Assembly (NCBI RefSeq): GCF_050947875.1
Contig: NC_134570.1
Span: forward strand, 227,463,265-227,527,264
Length of the DNA stretch: 64,000 nt
Reading direction: 5' to 3'
Source: Dermacentor variabilis
Taxonomy: Eukaryota; Arthropoda; Arachnida; Ixodida; Ixodidae
In this document: in pieces, positions 49,618 through 61,006 of the stretch
Layout: every line of letters begins with the position of its first letter
Position numbering within the stretch: the stretch's first letter is position 1
Program-made: the position numbers and the translations under genes
The notes under the pieces: model-generated
Databases searched by the model: none
Seen by the model: the letters and a program-made list of their open reading frames with translations, nothing else
Told to the model about the DNA's origin: nothing

Positions 49618-49751
49618 CAGCAAATCAACAACAGCCAGGGTACCTGATGCCACAGCAAGGTGAAGAGGAGTGCAACCTTGGTAATCTTGCCAGCTTATTA
49701 AGGACGGCTCAGCATCCTGCGAGAGATTTAACAACCACTTGGCTTTGAGGG
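49618..49751 (-). CDS. INVS: Inversin-like ankyrin exon (upstream of the exon at 13942)
   Basis: A 134-bp exon bounded by AACCAAG at the acceptor and a donor reading CTG/GTTAGT on the minus strand. After two bases completing a split codon it reads LKAKWLLNLSQDAEPSLISW, then QDYQGCTPLHLAVASGTLAV and VDLL, ending in phase 0. Human inversin has LLNWQDYEGRTPLHFAVADG followed by VVDVL at this position. The match covers the ankyrin repeat and the linker before it (WQDYxG is distinctive). The acceptor lacks a strong pyrimidine tract, so the 5' edge is less sure than the 3' edge. Nothing resembling the preceding repeat was found between here and 64000. Confidence 0.8.
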
Positions 49752-49914
49752 CTTGGTTTCATTTTAGCACTTAAAACATCAAACACAGCTGCTAACATCT
49801 GCACACGAGCGAATTCTTCGACTAATAAATGCAGCAAACGTACTGATCCCGTAACACACACAATGCCTAGTATATCGCTAGAATGGAAGCTTGGGCTTGT
49901 TGGTTTTCGATCCT

Positions 49915-50665
49915 GGTGTCAACAGCCCAAAACGTAGAAGGGACACGACACGGGAAGACAACACCACAAGCACTGACTTTCCACAACATTTATTTAAAAG
50001 AAACACGGCTTCTTATACCTTTGCCCACACGTGAAACAGACATGTCATTGCACATCATGTGAAACATGATGTACAATGACGTGTCTAAAGCTTGTGCTGC
50101 AGACTTTAAAGTCTGCGGCGCAAAATTACTCTAATGCTTGTGCCGCAGAATTCAGACGCTGTGAAGTGCTGAAAAAACACAGTGACCAGCTGGTTCGGGA
50201 GATCATTGAGGCAGCCGAGATTGCCAGATTTCCTAGGTATACTTTGTGGCGCAAAATACATTTCTTGAAAAGGGACAGGAGAAAGGAAGACAGTGAAGCG
50301 CCAAACTACCAACTGCTTAATGACAGCGTGTACGAGAAAAATGTTCCAAAAGGACTTCTTCTTGGGCACTAACGCCAACTTGCCCAAGAAGAAGTCCTTT
50401 TGAGATTGCCAGACTTTGTGACCAATGTGATAGCATGCCGTCCTTGTTGCTAACAAAAAAAGAACTTGAGCTTCTGCATGTACAATTATTATCTTGAGTA
50501 CGAAAAAGGGCATGTTTCACATGATGTGCAATGACGTGCCTGTGACAAGTGTGGTCAAAGGTATAAGAAGCAGTGACTCTCTCAAATAAACGTTGTTGAA
50601 AGTCAGCGCTTGTGGCGTCTTGTCGTCTCGTGTTCCTTCTACGTTTAGCGCTGGTAACACCAGGA
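49915..50665. mobile_element. PLE inverted pair (head-to-head 3' ends)
   Basis: Arms of about 150 bp, 49915-50070 and, inverted, 50508-50665, share CATTGCACATCATGTGAAAC and AAGCGCTGACTTTC-like sequence. Both carry the PLE 3' tail (AAATAAACGTTGTTGAAAGT at the right). Between them the plus copy encodes the post-GIY-YIG tail: VLKKHSDQLVREIIEAAEIA, and after a 173-bp insert LLLTKKELELLHV. It repeats the architecture of the pair at 1045-9158. Confidence 0.65.
50229..50401. mobile_element. 173-bp insert with 12-bp duplication and terminal 22-bp hairpin
   Basis: GAGATTGCCAGA occurs at 50217-50228 and 50402-50413, and PLE protein reads through if the insert is removed (EIARL-CDQCD). The insert ends in a perfect hairpin: arms 50347-50368 and 50381-50402 (CAAAAGGACTTCTTCTTGGG and complement) around a 12-base loop. 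The source is unknown; a truncated PLE 5' end is possible. Confidence 0.6.
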
Positions 50666-51259
50666 AGCCTAGCATATGTGCTTCTTCCTTGAGCACTTTT
50701 GCGAAACTGGGACAGTATTCGCGATGAACCAAGATGAGTCACCTCTTTTCACAACTAAAGGACAGCCTCAGTGTGACACGACGTTGTGGAACGTCGATTC
50801 AAATAAAATATTGCACAAAGATAATTTCTTCACTCGGCGATAACAAGGGGCAATTTCGTGCATTGGTGTTGGTGCTCTTTTTTTGTTCATTTTTTCGCGC
50901 TGGCTTAGCTGTCAGCAGAACATCGTGGCAGTAAGGAGAGAAGGCAGTGACAACAGGCAATGATCCCGGAGCTGTAGTTAGGCGCAGTCACACAAGTTTT
51001 TGATGGCGCTGCTAACAGCCAACAAGACGCTGAAAATGACAGTCACTTGCTAGCTCCAGGGTTGCCCGGTTCAGAAGCATCGTGTGTGGCCTCGGGTTAT
51101 GCAAGGGATCTAACTCAATCTTATGCTTAGGTTGCTTCATTGTCACCTCGTCTCAGGATGTAGCACTGTGAACTTTTTACGTATGTTATATTAGCTCTAC
51201 TTGTGGCAATAGGTGCGTTCAAGAGATTGCAAGTTAGCTGACACGTGAAGCTGCCTTGA
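50666..51259. other. Unassigned, probably intronic
   Basis: Follows the PLE pair. Contains only short open frames and T-rich tracts near 50880. No repeat or exon recognised; searched on the minus strand for inversin repeats without success. Confidence 0.45.
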
Positions 51260-51750
51260 GCAGCATTAATTTTTTTTCTTCATACTGTCAACCCTTTGGC
51301 AGGGTTAAAGGAGTGGCGTTTTGAAAATAGCGCACGGTGTTTTGAAAACAACACTAATAGGCAGGGGCAAGAGAATAGTTGGCTAAAATGCAAACAAAAA
51401 GAAGGAAGAGGAGGCGTGCACAACACATAGTACTAGTGTAAGCGTAGTAGTTTGCATAATATAGAAATAAACAACTAAGTTAAAGAATAAATACAACACT
51501 AAACATAAATACAAAAGTGTGAACCGCGTCATTAGGGGAGAAACATCACATACAAATATAAGAAGAACATAAATACGATATGCTAAGAAGATCATCAGCG
51601 CGCAGAAACTCATTTCTTTGTACTGTTTCAAGATTGTCATGTATTTTATTCTGTTGTACTATGAGACGGTCGAAACTATCTCATTCTCGTATGCTTCTAG
51701 GAGAAAAACAATAGTAAAATGTGTTGTGGTTGCACAAATATTCTTCAAAC
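51260..51750 (-). repeat. CR1/L2-type LINE 3' end, decayed
   Basis: Plus strand shows CATACTGTCAACCCTTTGGC, the same as GATACTGTCAACCCCGTTCC in the LINE tail at 7378. The T-run precedes it as the tail. The remaining sequence is 3' UTR-like with no frame. Confidence 0.5.
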
Positions 51751-52671
51751 GTAAGCTCAAGTATGTGGCGTTTTTATCATTTTTTTTGTAGTTTGAATGA
51801 ATCCTGTGCGGCATATCTTAACGCAGCTGTGCAGTGACCAGGCACGTACCCAGGATTTTTTTTTTCGGGGGGGGGGGGGGGGGGGGTGGCAACCCAAGTT
51901 AACTTTTTTAAGCAAATGAGGGGGGGGGGGGGTACCTTTACTAGTACAAATGTGAATAACGCCCACCATTCACCATAAGAGCGGGTAAACCCACAAAAGA
52001 GAAATGAAATAAGGTGTATTTTACAGGTACTCCTGTGCGATACACCACTCCTTTACTTGGCAAACAAAGAACCACGCCAAATGGACTCGCGCAGGAAAAA
52101 CACTGCCAAGAAGAAGTAAAGAAGCGAAAGTGTAAAATAAAGATTACTTTAGTAGAATAGAACTTTAAAAACAGTAGTTGGCAACAAATGCACACGGACC
52201 GCGCGGAGTTGTGCTACTCCGCCAGCGAAAAACAGAAGAAAACAAGATCGTCGTCATGCTGCCTTTTCCAAATGGCGTCGTTCTTGATACCTCCGGAGCA
52301 TCTGCTGTTCTTTAAAAGTATTTTCATTGGCGGAAACAGTGAGGTGTGCAACAGACAGGCACAAAATGTATCGAGTCAGCATTTCACTCTTCAAAAGTCT
52401 GCTGTGCAGTTCATTTCACTGCTGAACTCTTTTTACTCATGAAACTTCACTGCCAACTGAAGCAAAACTTAACAACAAATACTTGTAGCGAAGCAAGCAT
52501 GTTATTTCAGTTCAATAATGAATTAGGCATTCACCATTCCACTATAATAGGCGAGGGGAAAGGTATAAAATTACGCGCTAATAATTTTATTTTTGTAGTT
52601 ACTGCCTTATTTGGCTAACAGAAGAGGTTTGAAGTACGAATTATTTGCAGCGTCGCAGAATAACAGTGGCT
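51751..52671. other. Unassigned sequence with long G-runs
   Basis: Holds a G-run of about 19 (51869 onward) after GGCACGTACCCAGGATTTT and a second G-run at about 51920. A similar G-rich stretch lies at 54530-54590, so this is probably a repeat family. Otherwise AT-rich; no gene. Confidence 0.4.
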
Positions 52672-52677
52672 GGCGGT

Positions 52678-53424
52678 TATGAAGCTTTAGCTCGGGTGCT
52701 CCTATCTAAATAATGTAAAAGGAGAATTCATTTTTCTCAGCAACAACTGCACCAAATTTCACGAGGTTTGTCGCATTTAAAAGAAAATCTTAAACTGTAG
52801 TGACTGTCGCTTACGAATTTTTGCTTTATCTCGTCAATTCTTTGTTAAAAATTATCAAAACTGAGAATTTTCAGAAAACGAGACTGTCAAGTTTACAACT
52901 TTGTCTTTCGGCAACAAAAATGATATCACAATTCTGTGAATTGCATCTAATAGAACATTTAAAGCGGACAAAAGTGATATGTTACATATGAATATCAAAA
53001 AAATTTAGTAATATGGAAATACACCTTTTGCAGAACCCTTGTAAACAACGTAACAAATTCACATAATATGTAAAACGATATAATGAGTTTGTCCGCTTTG
53101 AATGGTCTAATGGATGCCGTTTACAGAACCACGACATCTGTTCTTAATGCAGAGCTATGAATTTGTAAACTTCGTGCTTCTATTTTTTTTTTTTCAAACT
53201 GTCGAATATTTGAAAATCTTTTTGACAAAATTCAGGCACTAAATCGAAATTCCGCTTTAAAGAGTCACAAGAATTTAACTGCCTCTCTCAAATGCAACAA
53301 ATTTCATTACAATCGGTCCGAGGGTTATCTCAGAAGAATGTTTTTGCGTTTTATGTGTATTTGAACAGGCCGCCTCGGAGTTGAGCCCGAGCTAAAGCTT
53401 CCTCTTAAATTGTATCCGACTGTA
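52678..53424. mobile_element. MITE with GAAGCTTTAGCTCGGG inverted ends
   Basis: GAAGCTTTAGCTCGGG at 52678 is mirrored by CCCGAGCTAAAGCTTC at about 53385-53400. On the right side an outer CTCTTAAATTGTATCCGACTG extends to TA, related to the terminus of the TA transposon at 36501 (AAAGTTGTATCCGACTA). The outer left end is missing. The interior has an AT-rich stretch with repeated TTTGTCCGC/AGCGGACAAA. Confidence 0.55.
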
Positions 53425-54599
53425 GTAGCGTGTTTTGAATTATCTCTGGAAGAAATATACAGAAATATATATTTGCAGAGCAATCACAGTTGTTTTGGAT
53501 CCCTCGTTTACTGCCCTAACAAGTGCCACAACCGACTCGTATTGTAGTTTGGGAAGTTACGTAACCATGCGTGGCCGCCAGTCGCGTACCACCGCGTATG
53601 GCACAGGAGGCTGCGACTCTACACGTACTGCGCCCACCGTGGAAGGTTAGAAGAACACCTACATAGGCACAGCAGAGAAGTGGCAGCGTTAAGCAGCTCG
53701 AATGATAACTGCAGAAGCATCATTCAGAACACACGGAATTGTCCTCCACTTTCGGCGGCATTTTCTCTACTTCCTTTTTAAACAAAAAGATGTTGATCCA
53801 TGAATAGTTTCATAAACAATGGCTAAATTTGTTAATTTTCGCTTTTCTTTCCTGTTTGGCTGTTGCCTTGGCTCTCTTCCTTAGTAGATCGCCTAATTTC
53901 TCAAATCCCTGCGACTCGATCTTGCTTCCAGTTGGCAATTTTGCACGAAAAGAGCTGTGCAATTAGGGAAAAACCAGACGAGTTAACAGGTGACAGTCAT
54001 ATTGCCTATGAGTTTCAAGGTTATTGCAGGGATTGATGATGGGTGCTATCTCGCATTATTTTATTTTCCACCTTAGCTAACCCATATCACGGGTATATGG
54101 TTCCGAGGATCTGTCAGCGTCGTGGCGAGCTGTTTCTCGAGAAAATAATGAAACAAAAAGAAAAATTTAACGCAGCTGTCATTTTCTCTGGCCGCAACTC
54201 GTTCCACGTGCATACAGATCAGCTAACCATGAACTGACTCCCTTTCCTGGTCCCTGGATCAGTCTAAACGAAGAAGGCTGAACTTACGAAGCAACAACGA
54301 TGGACGTGACCGTTGAATAGACGGTAACAACTGAATGCACCTCGAGTTAATCGCGCGGGCACCGAATTGATGAGGAAACTGGCCTTCACATCCCAGGAGA
54401 AGCCGATAACTACCGCCATCCAAAAGGAGTGAAAAAGGCAGCAAAGTGTTGACCGCCGAATAGCTGTCAAGTCTCAACATTGATTTGGTGGCGCTTTAGG
54501 AATGTGTGAGAAATGGTGGCGTAGGCGGGGAGTGGGGGAGGGGGGGGGGGTGTAAGCGCCTTAAATTCGGGGGGGGGGGGGGGGCCCCCAGGCAACTCC
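53425..54599. other. Unassigned, G-rich at the right end
   Basis: No domain recognised. Two long G-runs at 54539-54590 are interrupted by TGTAAGCGCCTTAAATTC. Minus-strand frames at 54259-54480 are open for about 70 codons but unlike anything known to me. Confidence 0.4.
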
Positions 54600-54900
54600 T
54601 TTGCTACGTGCTTGTTGACATATGTAAAAACTTTAGGCGATGAACTTTAGGTCGACTTTGAAGTGTAGGTAATCTTGCACGATGTAACACTTCTGTACGG
54701 AAATCCAGGCGTCAATAACGTTAAAGATAAATCTAACCGCTTTCCGCTGCACGTTTTCAAACGTGCTGATACCACTACTTCTGAATGGGAATCAGATTAT
54801 ATTAGCATATCCTGGAAGCGGTCTGATAACTGTGATGTATGCTAAACGTTTAGTGTCATCCGCTTGATGAAAAACAATTTTTTCAAAACCTCTCACCTTG
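54600..54900 (-). pseudogene. CR1/L2-type LINE ORF2 C-terminus, decayed
   Basis: Minus-strand frames read KRLAYITVIRPLPGYANII, then STFENVQRKAVRFIFNVID. This is the post-RT segment AYKTLVRPxLEYAS and LExVQRKAVRFI typical of these LINEs. Short and frameshifted. Confidence 0.6.
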
Positions 54901-54949
54901 AGACTGGCATGACCTGCAGCTCCATGTGATGCTAAACGGTACGAGAGTG

Positions 54950-55137
54950 TCAGCAGTTGCTTTGCGCTATTTCTACGGAGAAAATTTCTTACCCTTCCAT
55001 TTACGAATGCTGGTCAATGTCAGGTAAGAAGATACTTGGAAATACGCGAGTGGAAAACATAACCCCGCAAGAAAAGAATTGTTGCATCTGTCGAATGCAG
55101 ACTAATAAATTGCATTTGCCAACTTTGAGAAAGCATC
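54950..55137 (-). pseudogene. Gypsy integrase remnant, far side of the CAGGG element
   Basis: The minus strand starts DAFSKLANAIY, which continues LLIVD from 56987 to give the VVDAHSKW-type integrase motif. It degenerates quickly afterwards. Confidence 0.45.
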
Positions 55138-55857
55138 CAGGGTGTCTACCAAGTTGACATTTCCGAATTCCCCGAGTTTTCCAGGTTTTCCCTGAGTGCC
55201 TTTGGAATATTCCCTGAGTGACGCAGAACTATGTTTTATGATGAGACAGGCTGAAAGCATGTTGCGCGATGCTGTCACTCTCTAGTAAGCATGTGAAAAC
55301 ACTAAAAAAAAAACCGACTTGATTCAGTTTAATACTAAGGAGTAGTGTTTATTTTGCTCAAAAAGAGAATAGAAGGGAGGGGTTAGTAAAATGGACAGAA
55401 AATAAAATGTTTTCGAAAAAAAATTGCAGATCGAGTCGAACATTCTTAAGTACGACTAAAAAAGAGATGCATAAAGAAGAAAATATCTTCGAATATGAGC
55501 TATTTCTATTAACTGATAGCAAGCTTAGTGGTATGAGGCCCAACTTTGTCACAATCGAGATTCTCTCTCAACAGCTTGTATGTCAACCTCAACTGTCCTG
55601 AAATACTGTCAGTCCACGCACGATGTCTCAGTGTTGTGTTTCACTGCTTCAAAGAGTTTATTTTCATTTGGATGAGGGACAATTGCATCTCGGCATCAGC
55701 CAACATTTTGTTTTTTGAGCTCAAGCTCCTTCAAAACGGTGGCAGCACGCTTCCTTTCCTGTTCATTCATCAATGCGCAGGTCCTTTCTGTTCTCGTCCT
55801 CCTTTTGCCGCTCGTTGCCCCACGGACCATAGTGAAGCATCTTTTTGGTCAGTTGTA

Positions 55858-56612
55858 CAGTTAACGTCCGATTTTTCGAACTCCCTGGGGGCCGAGAAAA
55901 CATCCGAAAAATCGGCAAGTTGTAAAAGAATTCATGTTTTTTACTGCCGTTAAAAGACTCAAACCGCCACGGGCACATTCGAAAAAGCTCTGAAGGCCTG
56001 TCGGTACACGTATTGGTCATGTCGGTGCTCGAACTGTGACAGGAGAGACCGGGTGCACGCGTGTATAATTAAGGAATACATACTGTGCCCCATGGCAATA
56101 GCCCCTTCACACGCTTGTTATGCTTCACCGCAATACTCATGCGCATGCTTCACGAAGGAATATTTCTGTACAGAGGCGAAGCTGACTTTCGGGAACCGGC
56201 ATTATGCAAAGCACAGTTTCTTCTGAGCTTCGAAGCCAATCGTGAGGACCACAAATGCGGAGTCGGTGCCACTGCTGACAGCGGCGAATTCATTCAATGA
56301 AAAACACTGCACCCAACAGCAAGAAGCTTAATAGCGCACGTCGAAGAAGCTAGGCCTAGCGTTGCCGCAGGATCTACATGCGAGAGAGCCGGTTCGAGGC
56401 AGCGAGGTAATCAAAACGGCCACGGTGGTGGCTTCGATTAATGCCGTTTCAGCCCGGCGGTCCCGGCAAAAAACTTTGGAAAATGGCAAAAAACTTTGGA
56501 AAATGGTACGGCGAAGAGTTCTTGCATCCGAAATTTCAGACGTTCTGATACATTGACTCAATAGGGTACGTGGTGGTGCCGCGAAGCCGTCCGAATAGTC
56601 AGTCGTTCACTG
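55858..56612. mobile_element. pogo-like element, short, nested
   Basis: Starts CAGTTAACGTCCGATTTTTC after TA (55856-55857) and ends GTCAGTCGTTCACTG before TA (56613-56614). The near-end sequence GGTGCCGCGAAGC is shared with the element at 11387-12485. No transposase. Confidence 0.6.
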
Positions 56613-56670
56613 TACTCTGGCAACTCCTCCAGCCGACGATGGGGCATCAAAGACGATTCGTTACGATTAC

Positions 56671-56986
56671 CGTCTGTTACTCGAGCCAGCATTACCGTGA
56701 CTTTCGTTCCCTCTCAATAAAATTAGAGCTAATTTTCCTTGACAGAAGCACGAATTCCCTGAGTTTTCCCAGGCTGCTGAATATCCCTGAGAATTCCCGG
56801 TCTTCCCGGTTGGTAGATTCCCGTCTGTTACTCGAGCCAGCATTACCGCGACTTTCGTTCCCTCTCAATAAAATTAGAGCTAATTTTCCCTGACAGAAGC
56901 ACGAATTCACTGAGTTTTCCCTGAGTTTTCCCAGGGTGCTGAATATCCCTGAGAATTCCCAGTTTTCCCGGATGGTAGACACCCTG
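56671..56986. repeat. Tandem duplication, about 152 bp x 2
   Basis: GTCTGTTACTCGAGCCAGCA starts both units, at 56671 and 56823. Both include CTCTCAATAAAATTAGAGCT and end with GGTAGA. Few differences, so a recent duplication at the right end of the CAGGG element. Confidence 0.8.
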
Positions 56987-57670
56987 TGATCAACAATAAG
57001 CAAGTAGCGGTTCGCGAAAAGTTCAGCAAAATGAATGTGAAAGCGAGACCACAGACTCTGTGGTAACGGCCATAGAAGCATCGCCGTTGGTTGTGCAATC
57101 TTCCGATGCTCTTGAAAAGCATGCCATAGGCAAGCTACAGTGGCAACGTCTTCATCTAAGGACAACCACAGAGCATGACTCGTATCCACAGCCTTCAGCT
57201 TGATCGTTCAAGGCGCACCTCGTAGAGAAGTCCCAGGATGTTTGGCTGCAACCCGTTCGCTACTATCACTCAGGACCTGAACAGTATGCTACCTAAGGTA
57301 ATAACTATGATTATCTTGCACACTCACCTGAATTTTTGAAGTAGCATAGGGCATCGACTCGGGATTGTGTATCTCAGCTTCAGACCATAAGGCACTCGGA
57401 AGATTCACTATGTTCAAGCGTTGAAAATATGCTCCACAACTACAGCCAGCAATGGTACCAAGGAATAAAGAACCTCAAGAACAAGCAGTTGTTCTGGCCA
57501 CTCAACGGGGTGTACGTACAGAGGCAGCAGTAACCGACTGAAGCTATCGGCGTTGGTGATGCTGGACCCTATTCAGTTGCACAGCTTGCAGTTGTGTACT
57601 GCTAGCTTTAACGCCCAATGCAAGACTTGTGGCAGGCACACTCACATCGGCTTGCCCGCCGTAAGCAGCC
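56987..57670 (-). pseudogene. Ty3/gypsy pol remnant: RNase H end and integrase start
   Basis: Minus-strand reading from 57640: LHWALKLAVHNCKLCN (compare RWALLLSxYxY), SSITNADSFSRLLLPLYV (compare NADALSRLPL). Then at 57180-56990: LWSRFHIHFAELFANRYLLI, the integrase WSRLHVDFAGPF segment whose first catalytic Asp is lost (HIHFAE). The first part is strongly decayed. Confidence 0.6.
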
Positions 57671-59814
57671 CAAGTAATACTAGTCGTCTATAACCACTTG
57701 GAAATAATATCCTTAACACCTTGTCATTAATACTTGCCTTGACGCAGTCACGAAGAAACGTGCCAAAATCAGCTGTCAGTTAGTTTATAAATGCAACCTA
57801 CTGTGTCTCCAGCTGCTTTGTCAGCATAACATGGTCTTCAATTAAACTTCAATGTCCCGAGAATTTCCAACAGTTTTGTCAAGGCAAGCGAAGATGTTTC
57901 TAGCCAGTTTGTCAGTCTCAAATATTCTTTAATAAAATTAGAATGTCGCAACACCTTAACATGTCGAAAATAGCTGACAGTAGGGGCGTGCGAACACCGA
58001 ATAGCAGATTTAAAATGAAATATTGAATCAGGAAAAAAATGCCAAATATAGAATCGAATATCAAAACTTTAACACCAACTCTTTATGCTTCCAATTTTTG
58101 CGCAATACGGTGCTCCAAATGCTCAGAAGGCTAATCATATTACTTAACAAGAACCTTGCTTGCTATCAGTTACTTAGGTATCGATGAATTGAGATGTATA
58201 GAATGTCCTGCTCTTAACAAAGGGAACAGCAAATTAGTATGCCAGCACTGATAACAAATTAGTTTGTTTACGAAGGTGTGGAAATATTTTTATCATTGGA
58301 ACGTCTATCAAATAGGAAGTGCTTTCCAACTGAAGCTAACGAAGTTGTCCTAAACACCTATGGAGTTTTCCACTTAATATTTGGCCACACTGTGCTTAAT
58401 GGCACTCTTTCTCTGCTCGAAAAGTATTGTGTTCCTGTTTTTTTCAAGAAAAACGGAGGGCTTTTCCAGCTTTATGGCAGCTGGTTCTTGTGAGTTATCG
58501 TCGGCTCGTTAAGGCCAATCTGCGCGACAGACAAAAGCGGGGAATCCGCTTCAAGTCACTCGGCACCGCTAAGAGGACTGACTTATCGGCGGCCGAAGGG
58601 TCGACTAGGTGTGGGCCCGATGGTAAAGGGTTCTCAAATCGGGACGTCTACGGCAAGTTGGAGCGACATCCCCCTCCCCTCACTTTTTTTCGGCCCCGTC
58701 CCTCTTCCGTTCATGTAAATGCGACTCCCGCGGGGGTCAGCGCACTCAATGACATTTTCGAGCACAACAGGTAAATTCGAACCTAGTCTTTTGACGGGCC
58801 GCTTGAAGCTACCGAAAGAGACCATTTTGCGCGTTCTGAGCAGCACGCTACATATTGAGCTCTTCGACCTGTTTCACAAGCTCATCCAGGACATCCTCCA
58901 ATTTCCTTAGTCTAGCATTGACATCACATTGTCTGCAGATTCACTCAATTTCCTCGCCGCTCTTATCGTTCTCCTAGCCTACCTTGAGGGACCCGTCCGC
59001 ACGCTGCACGCTACCGCCTTTCTTACCATATGTTGCACTTGGCTTATTTCTAATGCTATCACCGAACCTTTCAAAGCACGTATCTACAAGCAAAGGCCGA
59101 TATGCAGAAAAGCTAAAACCTTACAATGCCACAAGTTATTTATTTGCAATGCTTCAAAAAGCAATAAATATCCAGCAGACTTAAGTCATGACACACGTTG
59201 GCACGTGTTCGAACAAGTGGCCACGTTCTGAGTGTCCTACCAAAGCAACATTCTCCATACAAATACACACACAATAAAACACTAATGGCTAATATCCTTG
59301 CCACTTCCAATCTACTCTGTCAAGACTAAAAAGACCCGTCCCAAATGGTCACACGTGTTGAAATACGTGTCCCGAAAGGACGCTCTGCCTACAAAACCAA
59401 ATACACCCGACACACACACGCGCACAGAAAAAGAAAAAAAGAGAAGTAGTAGCTGATAGCCCTGCCGCTTCCAACCTATTTAATGGCTAAAAATCCAGCA
59501 AGTCTAACAAAAAAAGCAAGTTCAAAGCATGCACAGAAAACTTTTCGTCGCCGCCACGGAGAACCGCAGAAACGCGTCCGTCCATGGCGTAAGTCGGCCC
59601 GTCGCTCGCCGCTATTCGCCGAGTGCCACCTCATGGTCAAAACTGGCTCCAATTTACAGAGGCATTGTTATTATTGTTGCTTGTTCCGCGATGATCCTGG
59701 CCGAAATCATTGTATTCGCATGCTGTTTCTCATTTAGATTGTGGTATCAATGTCACAGGACGCACTGACAGCTAGTGCAGTTTGACAAAGTGTGAAAAAA
59801 AGAGTGCTCTTCTT
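57671..59814. other. Unassigned
   Basis: AT-rich sequence to about 58450, then GC-richer. The minus strand at 58920-58850 encodes a short coiled-coil-like stretch (ARLRKLEDVLDELVKQVEEL) before a stop, possibly a LINE ORF1 piece, but too little to call. No inversin exon or other domain seen. Confidence 0.4.
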
Positions 59815-60170
59815 TTATTGCAATAGCAATTGTATGGACACCGCAGGCGCATCTGTGCCGTCATCGTGATGTTCGGTATAAAGTCCAAAAGAGATAACAC
59901 CACTGCCGCGCGCCCTATACGCTGTATGTGCGAGAGGAAAGCTTGCGAGGGGAGCCCACGATCGCAGCTCAATCTCGCCTGCGCAAAAAGGAGAGCAGGG
60001 ATGAAGAGCGTCATCTTCCGTCGAACGCGAGGCACCCAACGTTGCAAGGCACCGGAGAGAGGGCACGGAGGGAGGGCGGCGTTCTACAACGGCTGCAACT
60101 GCGTATGTGGCGCTGCGCGCGGTCGCGCATCCGTATCTTGAAGCGACCTGCGCTGGGGGGCAGAGTTTAG
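59815..60170. repeat. Dispersed tick-type repeat, GC-rich
   Basis: Runs from CTTTTATTGCAATAGCAATT through CGTGATGTTCGGTATAAAGT and ATACGCTGTATGTGCGAGAG. From memory this block is repeated widely in hard-tick genomes. Open frames on both strands reflect GC content and are not genes. Confidence 0.45.
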
Positions 60171-61006
60171 ATACGTCGACGACTCGTAGCTTTGTGCCTG
60201 CATTATGGGCAGTCGGTTTGCGTTGAAGCATAGACAGCACGAATAGCACTTCGCTCGCTGCTGCTGCCGCGCTTGCTCACGCCAACGTTTCGACAGCGAG
60301 TGTCCGCGGTCATCGAGTGTGATGTGTTCACGTTTGCTGTGCCTGCTGACTGACACCACACTTGTTAATTTAGTTAGCAGGCGAATGTTTAAAAGTTCAC
60401 ATGGCCGACAAAATTCGTATCCTTACTTTGTATGGCTGTCTGCTAATCTGCTATCGCAATCGATGCTTCGCCTTTCTGGCGAAACTGCGACTTTTTAATC
60501 TAAGCAGGGCACTGCAGAAGTTGCACAATTGAATATACCCATGAGAAGTTTACTCGTGCAATAAGCACGTCACGTATGTAGCCTCAGTAAGTGCGTGTGT
60601 CTGCTACATGCGAGACCCAAAACACGGGTAAATTTGCCCATCACGCGCAAAGCGGTATAATGATGTACTGAAATTGTAAGTATCAGCATAGTGGTGCAGG
60701 GGGTGCCAATGCAAACAGTATATGAGTGGATCGTGTCATTCACTGAGAACGTATTTACCTTTCCTACTGTACGCACAAGGAATGTTGGACGGTATAGCGC
60801 TGTTGATAAAATGCGTGCAATCACGTGTTTTAGCTGTCACGAGCTATGATCACCTGCATGCCCATTATGAATTATGGTAATCTACGAACCCTGACGCTTC
60901 GCACGGAAATCGCAAAGGCTTATGGACGCTGCCACCATGCGCCGGTGTATATGTTCGTCGCACGCTGCGCTTTCTGTAATCATAAAGAATAAAACATGCG
61001 AGAGTA
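60171..61006. other. Unassigned
   Basis: No coding region, repeat or exon recognised. Sequence composition is ordinary. Confidence 0.4.

Larger units (their letters stand above)
55138..56986. mobile_element. DNA transposon-like element with CAGGGTGTCTACC ends
   Basis: CAGGGTGTCTACC at 55138 and its exact complement GGTAGACACCCTG ending at 56986. It interrupts a gypsy integrase frame. The interior holds several TTCCCTGAG/GAATTCCC motifs near both ends, a 152-bp tandem duplication at the right, and a nested pogo-like element. No transposase. No clear target duplication, so the superfamily is undetermined. Confidence 0.6.

Noticed and set aside
56692..57189. 165-codon minus-strand open frame
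   Set aside because: It runs across the CAGGG element's 152-bp duplication and a gypsy integrase remnant; it is a chimera of repeats, not a gene.
59815..60360. Overlapping open frames on both strands near 60 kb as genes
   Set aside because: They fall mainly in a GC-rich dispersed repeat and show no domain.
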